DNA of 64,000 nucleotides from Synanceia verrucosa (GCA_029721515.1 CM056552.1:16780001-16844000), one strand, 5' to 3'; positions 12,191 to 25,966 are shown, counted from the first letter of the stretch. Notes: generated by a model not told the origin, from the letters alone. Made by a program: numbers and translations.

Positions 12191-15100
12191 AGGTTGGACA
12201 TAAAAGACTGAAGGATCGTGTTCGACAATGGCTCATCAGAAACATATGGGAGAAAGATGAGAGAGACAAGGGAGCTGTGGGGGAGGACTTAATCATATTC
12301 ATCAGACGGGAGTTTCTACAAGTTTAGCCACTAAAACTGTGACAGACATTGAATCAGTTCACAGGAGCTCTTACACTACTACAGCGCTCATTAAAAGCAT
12401 TTAAGAATAACAGAAATAACACAAAAGCCTCATTGTGGAAATCAGTCTGTCACTGTGTTTTCGAAACTTAATCATAATCACATCTGTTTGCTGCCATAAA
12501 AAAACAAAAACAAACAAAAAAAAATCATATTGGCCTCCAATCTGTCTGCTTTTCTGTGTCTCAGATCTGCTGTTGGCACTCAAACGCCTCCCTAATTACA
12601 ATTACAACACCCAAGAGGCCAGTGCAATCTCTGCCAGCAATGACTTACAACAAAAAGCTGAGACAAACTTACCATTAAAAAAACATCATCTGGACTCCCA
12701 ACATGGAAAACAGACAGTCAAACTTTCAAATCACTCGTTACCAGAGAAGCTGCCTTTTCATACCTGTATTTCACTCAAAGAGGAAGGAGGGCAATACATT
12801 AACTTAAAAGTGAGTGGAAAATGTAAATGCAGTCCACTTTATCATCAGGCATTCAAACAGACCCTTTCAACTCTGCAATCCATAATATTTCAGCTTTCAT
12901 GCTCAGGAAATGGCCAGAGCGTGATGGTAACACGGAGCTGGATTCTAGTGGTAGTGGGACTAGTGTGACTGGCTGGGCTACACACACACACTGTGCATGT
13001 TAAAACCACATGCAGCGTCTTGGCAGCAAAGACGCTACAGCGGCAGCCAATCAATAAAACCTTGTTACGCTAATTGCAAGATCATAATCTCTGTTCCTAC
13101 TTCTGCTGAATATCCAAACAGTCACTCCATTAGCCGAATTATTCCCCTGTGCAGTTTCTCCATCTCTCTTTCTCCCCCTCCTTCCATTTCCTTCTCGTAT
13201 ACTTTTTTTCTTGTGACATATTTCTCTCAAACAGCAGTTCTGCTAAATGAATTCATAAGTCAGGGAGAAAGACATCAAAGCTGAGCATTGTCAAGGTAAA
13301 GTGCTGATGAACTATACTGTTTCTTTCACTTTGCTGCAGCGCTATGAGGAGGCATCTCCACAGCACATTATCTTTGATCGCATCGCTCAGTACTGTCTGT
13401 TTAATGGAAATCTCACTTCAGGTGAAGGTCTACTCAGACCTTTTATAATAAAAAAAATGCTCTCTACTTGATGCTCTTCCACTTTCCACTGTGGAAATTC
13501 TGTGCTAGTGTGTGTCTTTTTGTGCTCGATGGTCAGATCAAACCTCAGAGAAGACACCAGAACGAGTCGGAGGCGAGCTTCTCGTTGTTGGTTATTCTTT
13601 CTTACATTGTTGCCACGACAATGGTCAGTGGCCACAGGGGCAGACAAAGAGCTTGTTGATGCCAAGACCAGGGTCCGTGACCTTGTCATTGAATCACTAA
13701 CACTTTGTCACTCTGCTGGGGGGTAGAGAGAGAGAAACTGGGAGACACACGACAGAGAACTAAGCAGGGTCAGACTACAATGCTCATGGGAACATCGATA
13801 TGACAATGGCACTGACCCCGTTTCCTTGTGACTCATCACGAGAACATACCCATCTAAGCATCTCACTGTTTGGCCACAGATTCACTCAACACAGCCATGC
13901 CTCCTGTCCTATATAAATGTACCTTATGTAAAAGAAAATGTATTTATATAGGTGAGCCACATTAAATAGAGCGATTACATGCAGAAAGTGAAGTGAGAGA
14001 CAGCAGAGTACTGAGAGACACACTTTCACAGTTTGGAGGCGGAACCGCTGACCCAAATGCATTTAAATGCAACGGAGGGGTGAGAGAGAAAAAGAGAGTG
14101 AGAGAACGAGCAGAAGAGGGGGAGTCAGAGAGAATGGGAGGAAGAGAGAGAGAGAGTAAAGTGAGATAATAAAGCAGCGAGCAGAGAAAAGTGAGCTTTA
14201 GGCAGTGTGATTTGTTTTTATTCGATGGAATGCATTGAGAATAAAGCAGCTACTGTATACTGTACAATGCATTTATTCAGGAATAAAACTAGTTAATAAA
14301 AAATGACGCCTGCAGCTGCTACTTTCATGAAGTTCATTTTTTTTCTCAGCTCTAAAATGACAAAAGCATAAACACATTTACAGTCAAGCCCTCTTTTCAA
14401 ATAAATACATGCAGAGAATATGAAAAACATAAAATATTTTGCAGGTAGGACAGAAGAAATCAATGCACTTTACCAATATATTAATAAAATTAATGCATGC
14501 ATTTGTCCCACATATATATATGATAATGTAGTGTGTTCAAACTGGAAGTGACAAATTAATGGATGTTCAAAACAATCAGCATTCATACAAAGTTAAAAAA
14601 CTATGTTTTTTATGAGCTATTGATGCATGGTTTTCTCCCACAATGCAGTGCACAAAGGAATTTGAGTAGCAGCTCACAGCTGGATAAAATGTCAAACTAA
14701 TAGTGGGTGGTACAGCTCCAGAAAACATCTCAGAAAACATAAATGTTAAATATTTTTGGAAACACATTTCACTGCCTCTTTGTTCAGTTTAATTGGCAGT
14801 TAAATTCTGAAGTCCCTGTTTGATTGACGTATGGCGGCTCATGTATTGTCCTGTCTTGTTTAAAATGGTATTTTAGACAGGAAAGCTGATTTCTTGTGGT
14901 CTAACTACAAAAAAAAACTATAATGACAAGTGTATTGTGAATATGACACTGTACTGAATTAGTATGTAGAGAACAATTAGGACACAGCTAAGGAGGTGCA
15001 GATCAGTGATTTTTCCGGTTTCTTCCATCTCTATGTTTTGCTGTCGGAGTGTGTGTCCACCCCTCAGGCCCTCCCTGATTCTAGCTGTCAGAGGGAAGGA

Positions 15101-15274
15101 GAGGCTAAACTTGGTGAAGCGGAGAATAGAGCAAGGCACATGTCAAATATGAGGGGATCTTGAGTAAACAACGTATAACACAGAGCAAAGCAAAATCGCC
15201 TCTCATCCCATCACCGTGTTTCACGCCATTTCCCCTCCTCTGTCTCTTCCTCTCTCTTGCTTCCTCGATGCCCA

Positions 15275-15317
15275 CCTCTCTTTCTCTCTCTCTCTCTCTC
15301 TTTCTCTCTCTGTCTCC
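15275..15317. repeat. (CT)n microsatellite
   Basis: Interrupted CT/TTTCTC simple sequence in tox2 intron 2. Ser/Leu-repeat frames here are artefacts. Confidence 0.9.
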
Positions 15318-16998
15318 CATGCCAAATTCACAATGTTTTATCTGTCCCTCAGATTTTCAGCAAAAAAAAAAATATTGTGCGCATCAGCAGCACGACCTGT
15401 AATCGGTCAATCAGCACTGCAGTAAAGGTACATGCACTGAATCAGAATGGGTGATAAAAGCAGTGGTTCTTCAGATTATTTCCACAGCAAAGTACCAGCA
15501 TCAGAAATCTGTCAGATAACAGCACTATCTGACTGAAAATCACTTCATAACAGACATATTTGTTGTCACAGTTAACTAAATAAAGTTAGGGAAGCATGTA
15601 CAAGAAGCAACATAAGCAGCTCTGTCTCTCAGTCTGGGCCTTGAGCCACACTTCGACAAACCAGAGCATTAAGAAATTAAGCAAAACAGCAAATGCAACA
15701 GAGACACAGAACTACTGTAGCCTATGGTCACTTCTAATGATTGCAATTGACAGGGACAAATTCCCTGCTCCCCGGTGTATGTCAGATGGGCTTATTCCCA
15801 AACTCCACAAATCCCCCTGTCCAAACACAACCATATGGTCTCCCAGTTGTTCGCGACCAGCTGTGCTACAGTGTATCTGGCATGGTTGCTGTGTAGTGCA
15901 GAGGAGCGCTGACTCCCCCTCTGTTCTAACTTAATAAATCCTTTGCAATGAGGCCAGAACTCACTCAGAGTGAAGCAGCGTTTTCTGCTTGGCTTTTACC
16001 AAAGTGAAAATTGTGTGCACGGAGAATGATTGCATAATTGGAATAAAGTGAATTTGAATTTTATGACGGCAGAGTTGGCTTAATGGTTGATGTGGAAAGA
16101 ATGTCCCAGCACTCTCTGTATGGATTTTGGATATTTTAGCTGGTTCCCTGGTTTCCTCCTGCTGTATTTAGCTTCAGTGTGAGACAGACAGTACATATTT
16201 TATTTAAGAACCATCATTACTTTCACATTTTATGTCACATTTTGAAACAACTATATCAAAAAAATATAAAAATAATAGCATTAACAAAATCATCATAACT
16301 AACCAAAAATAGTTTTTTTTAACTTTCTTTGCCATGTGAAGGACAAGTGTGAATAAACTGAGATTTATTATCATTTAAATATTTTATTACTAATTTTTCT
16401 GTGTGTTTTTATGCCATATATTTGGTTTTGATGTTATTTTGTTAGGTTGGTCATAGAGGTGATGATGATAATACCTGTATGTAATGTTAGTGCAGCCATG
16501 GACATTTAATATGGATCTAAATTAGCAATAAACAATAAAAGATATGAATTGGCAGTCATTTCACTGTATTTAGACTCCAGGTTATGGGACAAGAAGAAAT
16601 GTGTTTCTGTTTATTCCACTGTGACCACTAACACACATATTGTTTTGTTTTTTTTTTTACATTAGTATTGTTATCCTGGGGAATATTTCACCCATACAGT
16701 GAACAATATATTGAACATTTATTTTTTTTCTGCTACATCTGTCCTCATAAAATATGAGTGAACTAATTGGCCTATTTTTTAGAGCTTTCAGTCCCTTTGC
16801 TTACAGCTGATGTCATATCACTCTATCACTGTGGTTGTTTCAGTCACGACAATTTGTCATCCATCCTAACAAGCATGAGCAATGAAAATGTGGAATAAAA
16901 ATTGCTACAACAGCCCAGGCAACAATCATGGAAACAGATGAAATAAGAGGAAAAAGGGGGGAAGAGCAGGTACTCCATTATAGGCAATTTGAGCTCAC

Positions 16999-17058
16999 CT
17001 GGTTTGGAGGGAGGAACTCATGGTTGTTTTCATTCATGTACATGTTGTCACCATCAAA
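16999..17058 (-). CDS. tox2: tox2 coding exon 2 (60 nt, phase 0-0)
   Basis: This small exon encodes 20 residues, beginning FDGDNMYMNE and ending HEFLPPNQ. FDGD-x-x-Y-x-x-M is the conserved second block of TOX proteins: human TOX2 has FDGDSAYVGM and TOX has FDGENMYMSM. It is preceded by a pyrimidine-rich acceptor ending ctttctgtacag and followed by CAG/gtgagc. The length is exactly 20 codons and both boundaries are phase 0, so it joins the AAG of exon 1 and the AGC of exon 3 in frame. Because it is symmetric, skipping it would also keep the frame. It is too short to be seen as an ORF and was found by homology to the family block plus splice sites. The block is acidic and polar, in the N-terminal region thought to act in transactivation (family knowledge). 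Confidence 0.92.
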
Positions 17059-17286
17059 CTGTACAGAAAGAGACAAATGAGAAAGCAGTTCAGACATCAC
17101 AACAGGGACAGAAAACAGAGATTTTCAGTCAGTCAGTGGAGTCAGCAGCCTAATGACTGCGAGTCCTCGGCTTATAGACCTCGATGCTCTGGTGGATGTC
17201 AGTAATTACAGTTCATTAGAGACACGTATAATTAGCCCCTGTCAAAGCTTCTGTAACTCACACTCTTTGTCTCAGCTTGCCGACAG

Positions 17287-17378
17287 CCAGAAATTGTGTG
17301 TGTGTTAGTGTGTGTGCACACACACCTCACTGCCAGAAATTGTGTGTGTGTTAGTGTGTGTGCACACACACCTCACTG
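17287..17378. repeat. two exact tandem copies of a 46-bp hairpin-forming unit
   Basis: Positions 17287-17332 are repeated identically at 17333-17378. Each unit contains gtgtgtgtgcacacacac, which is self-complementary, so each can fold into a TG/CA hairpin. The pair lies about 230 nt upstream of tox2 exon 2 in transcription order. The exact identity suggests a recent duplication. Confidence 0.95.
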
Positions 17379-19503
17379 CTGTGATTCCTGGGTGTCACAG
17401 GGGCGACAAAGGCAAAAACAGAGCGATGATCACGACACCGAGAGCGTGACACTTGCCCCAACGGCCATGTAGTTTGTCAGCCGGTAAGTTGGACAGTCAA
17501 ATCAAATCAAGGGCAACATTAACATAATCAGGCGAAATATGACAGGTAAGTCAGCCAGGAGTTGACCCAGAAATTCATTTGCTGTGCCTTGTAGTTCACT
17601 ACAGGAGTTTCCGGGGACCTACTTTCTGTGTTCATTTTCCGTCAGAGTCATATGTTCAAGATGATTTCTACTGAACTGACACTTTTTTTGGAAAGCTGTA
17701 GGAGGTTTGCTGTGATCGACATCTTTTGTGCCATTGTGCAGGTTTTCCAAAGTCTAGAATGGAGGTGGTGATTATTATAATGACCACTAATCATATTAGA
17801 CAAATATAGAAATCTAAGTCACCAGTTAAAGATGCTGTTTCCCACAAATCTAATAACCCCGCCCAATCAGTAACATAGCAGACCAATAACAAATTAGCAC
17901 TTTTAGCTACCCTGGCAACCAGCCACCCAACCAGCTAGTGGCCGTGATACCAAGAGGTGAGAACAGCCTTTGGTGCTTTCGCACTTTGCCAAAGAAATGA
18001 GGACGGGGCTGCTCTGCTAATCCAGAGCTCACAAACCAAGAGTTCAAGAAGCCTAAAGGGGAGGCTGAGACTGGAGGTGACGGTTTGAGGTTACGGGGAG
18101 GAGAAAGATGAGGGTGTACCCTTGAGCTAATGCTGAAGGAGTGAGTCGAGATCATGTATAAGTGGGTGATGCTGTAGGAATGGGGGGGGAGAGAGAAATA
18201 AAAACAGAGTAAGGACAGAAAGCATGAATGAGAGAGAAATCAGAGTCAGTGAGGAGGAGGGCTGTAGCAATAGAGCCCGTGGTTCTTCTGGATGTAGTGT
18301 GATTAACACTGGGGTCACAGCCAGAGGCCGCAGCTTGAAACACATAGGCATATAAACATGTACACACACTCCCAGAGGCCTCCCTTGCTTCTCTGTCTGA
18401 TGCTATTTGGCACCAGCCATTTATGAGGAAACAAAAAACACACCTCAAGACAGCTACTCGTGGCTGAGATGAATTACCGTTGCTACTGTAAGGTCAAGTG
18501 ACAGGATGGATATGTGCCTATACAGTAACTTAGGGGTGTTTCTCAAGCTGTGTGCAGGGAGCGAAAATGGGCCACAATATTTTTTTACAGCCATGTTTCA
18601 CCTCTTATAATAAGCAATGAGTTTCAGGGACTAAATCTACTGTGCTCTTGTTTGATTTGTTTTGCAGTACTTTCAATTCAAATTTCAGTTAGATTTTTTG
18701 ACAGTTAAGTTTTCTTGCAAATATGTTGCTGTCTTCATAACATGATGCCGTCAGAGCACCAAACAAACTAAAGTACAAAGACCATTCCATGCAACATTAT
18801 TCAATTTGAAGACCCAATTTCATTTCCACGTTATCATTCAGACTCTGATGGAGCCGTTACTTTTAGTGCAATGATTTCTGTCTGATAGCACTATTAGTTT
18901 GCTGGTGGAATAATCATTGTATTCTGCAAATGAAATCGCTTTCTTTATTGCTCCTGGAAAATGATTTTACATGCTTTCCTAATCACATTGTGCTAGAAGT
19001 GACAGTATCTTGGAATAGACTATTTTCACACCTGCAAACCAGATGTCATTGAGCAAAACAGGGCAAGTAGAAAACAATTATACAGAATGTCAAAGAGCAA
19101 ACCAGGCTGTAGTGGCGCTGCTGCAGCACAATGTGAATGGGTCACTGAGGGCAGAGTTGTTAGAATAACAAACAATATCGAGGGGAAAGGTAAAAATAAT
19201 CATTTCCTGCCTCTTTGCAGTCAGCAACTGCTCAGCTAAGCTAAGTAATCTGTACTCATGCTACAGTTGCAGAGTAGTGGCTAACAAATGTCTTCATAAA
19301 AAAACAAACTCTCTAAAGTGCAGTAAGGGTATCAGCTCTATTTGTTTTTGTTTAATCTGAACACAGAATAGGTGCAGCTGTATAGGGTTTACAGCCAGGT
19401 TATGCATGAAGCACTGCTTCAATAGGCTAAGCTCAGCTAAGCAAACTGGATGCCAGCTTTAGCTTAGCGTACTCAATTTGTCAACTGGTTTTGACCCAAA
19501 ACA

Positions 19504-19540
19504 TTATTAATTAATTAAGTAATTAATTAATGAATTAATT
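19504..19540. promoter_or_regulatory. TTAATTAA-type cluster, possible homeodomain site array
   Basis: Overlapping copies of TAATTA and TTAATTAA fill this stretch. TAATTA is the core site of many homeodomain factors. It may equally be AT-rich simple sequence, so a regulatory role is weakly supported. Confidence 0.25.
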
Positions 19541-19619
19541 CTGCTCTTAATAACAATGAATTATCATTTCACAAGCTACTTGTGTATCATATATGCTCGT
19601 TTGTAACAGTCCATCCTTC

Positions 19620-19760
19620 AGCAAAATATAGTAACATAGAATAGAATACAACAGAATAGAATAGAATAGAATAAAATAAAACAGGTTTTTAATTGTCCCC
19701 CATTGAGGGGTATTCACCTGCCACAGCAGCATAGACAAAATTATAGAAATAAAAAACAAT
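19620..19760 (-). mobile_element. retroposon 3' tail with GAATA repeats
   Basis: An agaatagaatagaata microsatellite is joined to aattgtcccccattgaggg. On the minus strand this reads as the tattctattc-tailed 3' end typical of fish L2/Rex-like non-LTR elements, as I remember them. The copy is a short, noncoding fragment. Confidence 0.5.
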
Positions 19761-19914
19761 AAACAACAGCAAAGTAAAATGCAAAATAAACGGATTCTGT
19801 ACAAAAAGTGGCGATATTGGTGAAAGTGGCCTCTACTCTCCTCCACACAAAAGGAGAACGGAACAAGGTAAAAACAAGGTAAAAAGTTAAAAGAAAATGT
19901 AAAAAAAAAATTTG

Positions 19915-19980
19915 GTAGACTGGAGCCTATCCCAGGCAGCGTACACCCTGGACAAGTCGCCAGTTCATCGCAGGGCTCCT
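19915..19980. mobile_element. dispersed fish repeat fragment
   Basis: The phrases tggagcctatcccaggcagc, gtacaccctggacaagtcgc and cagttcatcgcagggc match a repeat seen throughout fish genomes, from memory. It is probably part of the same decayed non-LTR element as 19620-19760. Confidence 0.5.
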
Positions 19981-22500
19981 CATAATACAAATACCAAAAT
20001 ATCATATTGTACTTTACAGAGATAGCCTCATATTGCATATGAGCTATTTGCATCGATCTAACTGAAATGTCCATGATCAAGACCCTAGATGCCTACTGTA
20101 CCTTTGTGTGACTAACTGTGGTCCCTACTCTGATGTTCATTTAACAGAATGAACACAGAAGAGCTCTAAATGTTGGAAAATAATGGCAAAAGCTTGACAT
20201 ACAAGACACAAAATGTATACTGTTATTTAATGAGCCAAATAAACTACTCTAAGAACTACTAAGAGCAAATTAATAATGCATGGGGCTTAACAACAATGGT
20301 ATGGAGATGCAGTTGTCTGCTAGCTGGTGGTTGTTTTCTGTAGAAATATAAAAAAAAAACCATGTGCATGTAAATCTTTCTTGCATTAAAATAATCTTAC
20401 ATTATGTCATTATGTAGATCTTTTATTCCAGAAGTCATAACATGCTCCATGTGAACATACAAGCAGTTGACATGAGAGACAAAGAGAGGTTTGTAAGGGA
20501 AGGGCGAGCTTGTCGTGGCTCTCTCTGTTTGCTTTCCTGAGGCTTTGAGGTCATTAATCATAGCGGTCAAATCTACAGCAAAACAATTGAGCAAAGGAAA
20601 ACACAGACAGAGAGAGAGAGAGTGTGAAGGTGAGAGAGGTGGAAAGCTACAGTGAGATGGAGGAGAGAGGAATTATGTCAAGCAAGGGAACGAAGGAGAG
20701 ACATTTTGAGAAATATTGAGGCTTGAGAAAGGAAAGGGACAAGTACGGCCAGTACAGCTGACGTACTTGACACCAGACTCCTGTTTGCATAGCAGAAATG
20801 CAAATATATGAGAGAAGGAGAGAATGGGAGGGAGAAAATAAAGTGGGAGAGGTGCTAAAAATAGCTTTGTGTTTGCGTAAAGCCAAACCAATGTCAGTGT
20901 GATGCAGGAAGTACACCACAGTCAGAGAGGTTATAAAACAACTGTTGACTGGAACACAGTATATCAGAAATGGATCTTCCCTGAGCCGTCAGACAGGGAC
21001 TCACATCTCAAAACTATTTAATCTGTCTGTGAAAGAATAAGTTTCAAAAAATTATATCATAGAACTTTTTGAACTTTTCAAAAGTGGGAAAAATCATGAT
21101 TCAGGGTCCAATTTCTAATGTTAATGATGACAGTGGAGGAAATTGTAGTTTATACTGTATTCTAGATGCAGGAAATATTTTTCTAACTTTTATACTTTTT
21201 TAACCTGTTTTAATCCTGTCTCATATTGTGTTTATGTATGTATATGTTTCCTGCATAAGAGTCTGTGTTCATATATTTTAGATACCTGTGTTGGTTATGT
21301 AAAATATTGTGCCAATCTATTTCTTTTTCTTTCTCTTTTGGAATACTATCACAGTCACCACTGTTTCTGTGAGAAAGTTCCCTCTCCACCTTCTCACATG
21401 CCCATTTTCCCAATATGTCCCAAAACAATCACTGTAACCAGGCTGAGGGCATCTGTGTCTAGTGGAGCCATCAATTAGTTGAACAATAAGATATGAAATC
21501 TCTAAAGTGGATGTAATGATGATCTGTTAAAGCAGGATCCACTTACAGCTGTGGTGCAGCCCTACTTTCCAAAAAACATTTCTATATCTCTTTACATCAT
21601 TTTGCATCAATTCTTCATTACTTTGCATTCTGCGCTACAGCTTTCCTAACCTGCATTGATCTACACGAGAAGCTTCTCTTACAAGGTCGCTGTGCACCAA
21701 GCTGTGCTTTACTGTACATAACTGAATACCAAATCACACAACCGGTTACTGCGGCCAGGGATGTTTTAGATTTAAAGAAAGATGAGGCCAGAGGAGACGG
21801 AGAGGAGAAGACTTAACCCTCCTTCATGGTAACACTGTGCACCTCCCTACTTTTTCACCCCAGCCGTAACTAATCGCATGTCAGTCAATGTGCCGATGGA
21901 AAGAGGCAGCAGTCAAAATACCTGTGTCAGGGCTGTGGTCATTAGAGCATTCAGTGACTCACTGGCACGCATGCACACACAGATGAATGCACACATACAG
22001 GCATAACCAAAGCGCAGGGTAGGGGGATGGTGTGGTATAAAGCAGATATGGATTGCCTGTGAGTGTGTGTGTGTGTATGGATATCTCTGCTGCTGCATGT
22101 GTATTTCACCTTTATGTGTTCCTCATGTGTGCACATGTTTGCCTGCTACATAGACAACTTGAGTTCTCTAAGGCTCTGCGTGTGTGCACATCGCATGCGT
22201 GCCAACGTATTTGTGTAATGTATCCTGCCCAATAATACACACATTGATCCCTTCGAGATAAAGATAACAAAGTTAGAACCTTCCATAATATTTATTTTCC
22301 CATAACAGACCTGCTCAGCCACGCCCAGTCATATAACTCCATGCAGATGAAATATGGTCTTCATTACCTTTAAACCTCAACACACAGAAACTAGTGAGGA
22401 AAAACAGAATTGCCCTTCTTTCTCGACTGAAAGAGCACGAAATGAATTGGAGCAGCTGAGATTTTTTTACATTACCATGACAAATACGATGAAATGGGGA

Positions 22501-22528
22501 GGAGAGGGAGAGGGGAGGGAGAGATAGC

Positions 22529-22566
<38 letters not shown>
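22501..22566. repeat. (GA)n microsatellite
   Basis: Purine-only GA/GGGA simple sequence ending in about 17 GA units. Confidence 0.95.
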
Positions 22567-22570
<4 letters not shown>

Positions 22571-24846
22571 GACAGAAAAGGGCAGATCAGACAGAAAGAC
22601 CAAATTGTGTGAAAAAAACACTTCAGCTCAATTTGTGCTCGACTGTAAGCTGTGAGCTGAGAGGAGAAATAAAATAAGGGATTTAGCTGGGAATCATGTT
22701 AAACCATGCAAGTGAATGAGTCCCCGGAGAAGAGTGTTCCCTCTCTCCTCTCTCCTCGCTTATGATGGACTTAATTGCCTCTATCAGTGTTAAGATATAA
22801 CATTCATCTCAGGTTTATTGCTCTGCTTTATGGTCTTGTCCATCACACTGAGGGGGTTTCAAGAGGCGGGCCACTCCTCAAATGGCACCTTAAAATAATG
22901 AGACAGATTACAAAGCAACGAGGGGAAGGGGAGAGAGAGAGAGGGAGAAAAAAAGCATCATTTATATCTGGAAAATGAGAGCATTTTACAAGCAGATCTG
23001 GTATGCGAGCGAGCCGGTGAAGCGGAATGGTGTTGATGGTATGCTGGTTGGATTACTCTTTGGTTTCTGGGTCTTTCTGAACGCATGGTCCGTCGGGCTA
23101 AAGGCACACACATCTCCCCCACCTCTGACCCCCGAAAGCTCTGGGTAGGTGTAGGGTTTCAGATGGCCACACAATCGTACCATTGTGCTCCTGTTAACAC
23201 AATGAAAACAAAGCTAACACATCGCTGACATTCAACTCCCCCACTCCTGCCTAACCTTGACTCCCAACGCAACTCAGGTGGAACATAAAAATGGATAATC
23301 AAGTAATGCCGAAATCTGAAAAGAACTCCATATGAAAACAAGATATCAAAGCATTTTGTTGGTAATATGTAATAAATAGTAGTAAATGCAACAGAGTCTG
23401 TTTTCAGAATATTTAACATAAAATCAATTTTGCAGCAATTCAACAATGACATATTGTTTGATTTCTTTAAGATGTGGTTCTCATCTCCTAAAAACTGCTG
23501 TTTCTCATCACGTGAGGGCTTGAGAACCATGTCCGCATGTTCCATTAAATCTATTAAATCCACTTGTATTATATCATAGTGCTTACCACACAATAGGAGC
23601 CTTTCAAGGGCAGTCCCAGAGGAAGCCAACAAAGGGCCCTCTCTTTCAGTCTAGTCAAGTAATTCAGAGCCAAACACAATTTTTGTGTGTGAGGATCTTC
23701 TCCACCAGACCCACAAGTTGGTATTTTACCATGAAATAGACACAAAACAAGAAAATACAACATATCGGTTTCTTTTCCTCACAAGTGCCTCATTTAAAAA
23801 GTGTCCTTCCGTAAAATACTGAGACAGAAAAAGCAAAGAGTTCGATAGAAATGTTAGGCTGTGATTTGTAGGCAAATGAGCGCTGATTATATTCAATAAA
23901 TACTTGAATTTGCTACAGTTCAGTTCTACTTGCCTCACATTATCACCTAAAAAGAAAGTCATTCCTGTCTTTTTTACATTCAATTTTACAATTATATTTG
24001 AGGTATTGCCTCCACACAGCTCTCAACATGGCAACGGCTGAGGCAGTGGCTAGAAGTTAGCAGTGCTAACAGACTTATTAGGGGAGGAGCAGGATTTTGG
24101 TGTTCTCAAAAAACATGGCCACCATCCCTTCACAAGCAGGATTATTTCACTTTCACCTTGAATTCAAATTGGAAAAAAAATCAATTTGAACATTTTTTTT
24201 ATTAAATTAGAGAACAGTGCAGCCTTTGCAGATGTATATATAGGTTCCAAATTGAGTTAGTGACATTTGGAGAGCTTTAAGGAAACCTGCTCACCCTTTC
24301 ATTTTCCTGCACTGACATGAAATCCTTCATTCAAATCACAATTAATTTCACTTGCTTCATTCTGCAGTAGCAAAGCTTAACCTCAGCTGTTTAAGAACTG
24401 TTTTTCCAAGAAACCAACTCGGGGTGCACAAGTACAGTAATTTGAAAACACACAATATAGCACCACCAGGAAAAAAAATGTCTTTCTGTATTTGGGACCT
24501 TACTGTGTATTTAAATCTAAATACAGCATCCAGCACCGTCTACTTCTGTCAATAGGGCTGAAAATAATTTGCTGTTCTTTCATTCACTGCCATGCTGACT
24601 CCACATCCAGCCTCTGCCACTAACATTCAGGCAGAATTTTTTATTACCAATCTAATTGCACATTCCACCCTGACAAGAGCTCATTAAACCTTAATTATAC
24701 ACATGTTGTTTTCTACAAACATCTCCATTTGGGTCTCTCTGCCTTGTAATTGTTCAGCAGGGACAACCAGTTGAGATTTTGCAGATTGAGAGTGAATAAG
24801 AGATGGCGAGAAAGAGACAGAGAGGCAAAAGAGAGGTAAAGGGGGG

Positions 24847-24847
24847 A

Positions 24848-24890
<43 letters not shown>
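24847..24890. repeat. (GA)n microsatellite
   Basis: GA simple sequence within a longer purine-rich stretch (24790-24890). Leu/Ser frames on the minus strand are artefacts. Confidence 0.95.
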
Positions 24891-24892
<2 letters not shown>

Positions 24893-25882
24893 TGTCTGGA
24901 AGTAGGTCATGCCTCTCCATAAACAAGGCATGGTTTCTAAAATAATATACCCATCCACTGGAAGTAATGCCAAACAACTGAGCGAATGTGGAGCTCATGT
25001 AATATTTACAGAGCCCTAATACATAGATGGCAGGTCTTTTTCTCAGCAACTCCCCCCCTTCCAAAGCCAGAGGTTTCTTTCTCTTTTTTCTTTTTTATCT
25101 GCTTTTTTTTCTCTTGCCATTTGAATTTCAGAGAAAGCCAACTACATTGATATATCTGGCAGGGTGGGGGGATTGGGGGGGTGTTAAGATGTTGAGTTCC
25201 CCTCACTTTTTTCACTCCCTTCTTTTCTGCCTCTCCTATCTGTTTCTAGCCCTCTTTCTCCTCTTCCTCTCTCCATTGTTCCTTCCGCATTGGTTTTGGC
25301 TGTGATGTTTTTTCACACATTTGTTACATTTTAGTGAGCGGGAGAGTGGGCCTTAATCCAGACTCTTTGAGGCATGGGCGATGATATTACTGTGGAGAAT
25401 CAGTCTTTTAAAGACTTCTTTTAACTCCAGCTGGTGCTGTAAGGTCACCAAGCACTTGTTCGATGTCGAGCCCAGTGTGATGCTTCTGGGCTCGAGACTA
25501 ACTGGCTGTGTCGACTCCTGGCCGGGCTTTCTGGGCTTTTGACAGCGGCTGGCAATGTTACTGCAAAAGGGGCTGTAAAGGAAAATCTCTTCCGCATGTT
25601 CACCAAGTCCTGTGAGAAAAATGCTCTCGTTGATTATTATGTGTGATATGCTGAACACTTCCGGTAGTCTACCTGCTGCCAATATATGCTGCTTTTCTCT
25701 TCACTGAATATACTTTGGTTATGGACTGTTGGTTGGAAAATCAGGGCATCTGAGGACATCACCTTGGAAATTACATTTCTATGTCATTTCATTTACATTT
25801 CTATGTCACTATTTTTAGGTTTTTCCAAAAAGTAAAATGAAAAAATTGATATCATATGTGAATAAACTTTAGTTTAGGGGCT

Positions 25883-25889
25883 CTATATA

Positions 25890-25966
<77 letters not shown>

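Larger units (their letters stand above)
9001..16998 (-). other. tox2: tox2 intron 2, exon 2-proximal half
   Basis: Noncoding intron. Recognisable items are a fish interspersed repeat (10480-10800), a pyrimidine-rich stretch read on minus at 11580-11760, a CpG-rich block with CCAAT boxes (11820-12190), purine-rich DNA (14080-14160) and a CT tract (15275-15317). The stretches 12200-14070 and 15430-16990 contain no exon, RNA gene or repeat I can name; 16200-16760 is strongly AT-rich. Confidence 0.7.
17059..25860 (-). other. tox2: tox2 intron 1, exon 2-proximal fifth
   Basis: Noncoding intron. It holds the 46-bp tandem duplication, a TAATTA cluster (19504-19540), retroposon tails (19620-19760 and 19915-19980), and GA microsatellites (22501-22566, 24847-24890). 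The segment 17400-19480 shows only scattered ctaagctaag-type fragments near 19230-19470 that resemble dispersed fish repeats. I see nothing notable in 20100-22480 or 22980-24840. Confidence 0.7.

Noticed and set aside
12435..12968. 177-residue plus-strand open frame
   Set aside because: Low-complexity stretches (Lys/Thr run), no recognisable domain, no splice or start context, and it lies inside tox2 intron 2. Chance opening in AT-rich DNA.
19547..20080. 177-residue minus-strand open frame
   Set aside because: It runs across retroposon tail and GAATA repeat sequence, giving Phe/Ile/Leu/Tyr-rich translation without any family motif.
22986..23183. Minus-strand peptide YTYPELSG resembling YSYPELP of exon 3
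   Set aside because: The likeness covers only a few residues, with no EIPPITPP or SNMLAQD and no splice sites. Treated as coincidence rather than a duplicated exon.
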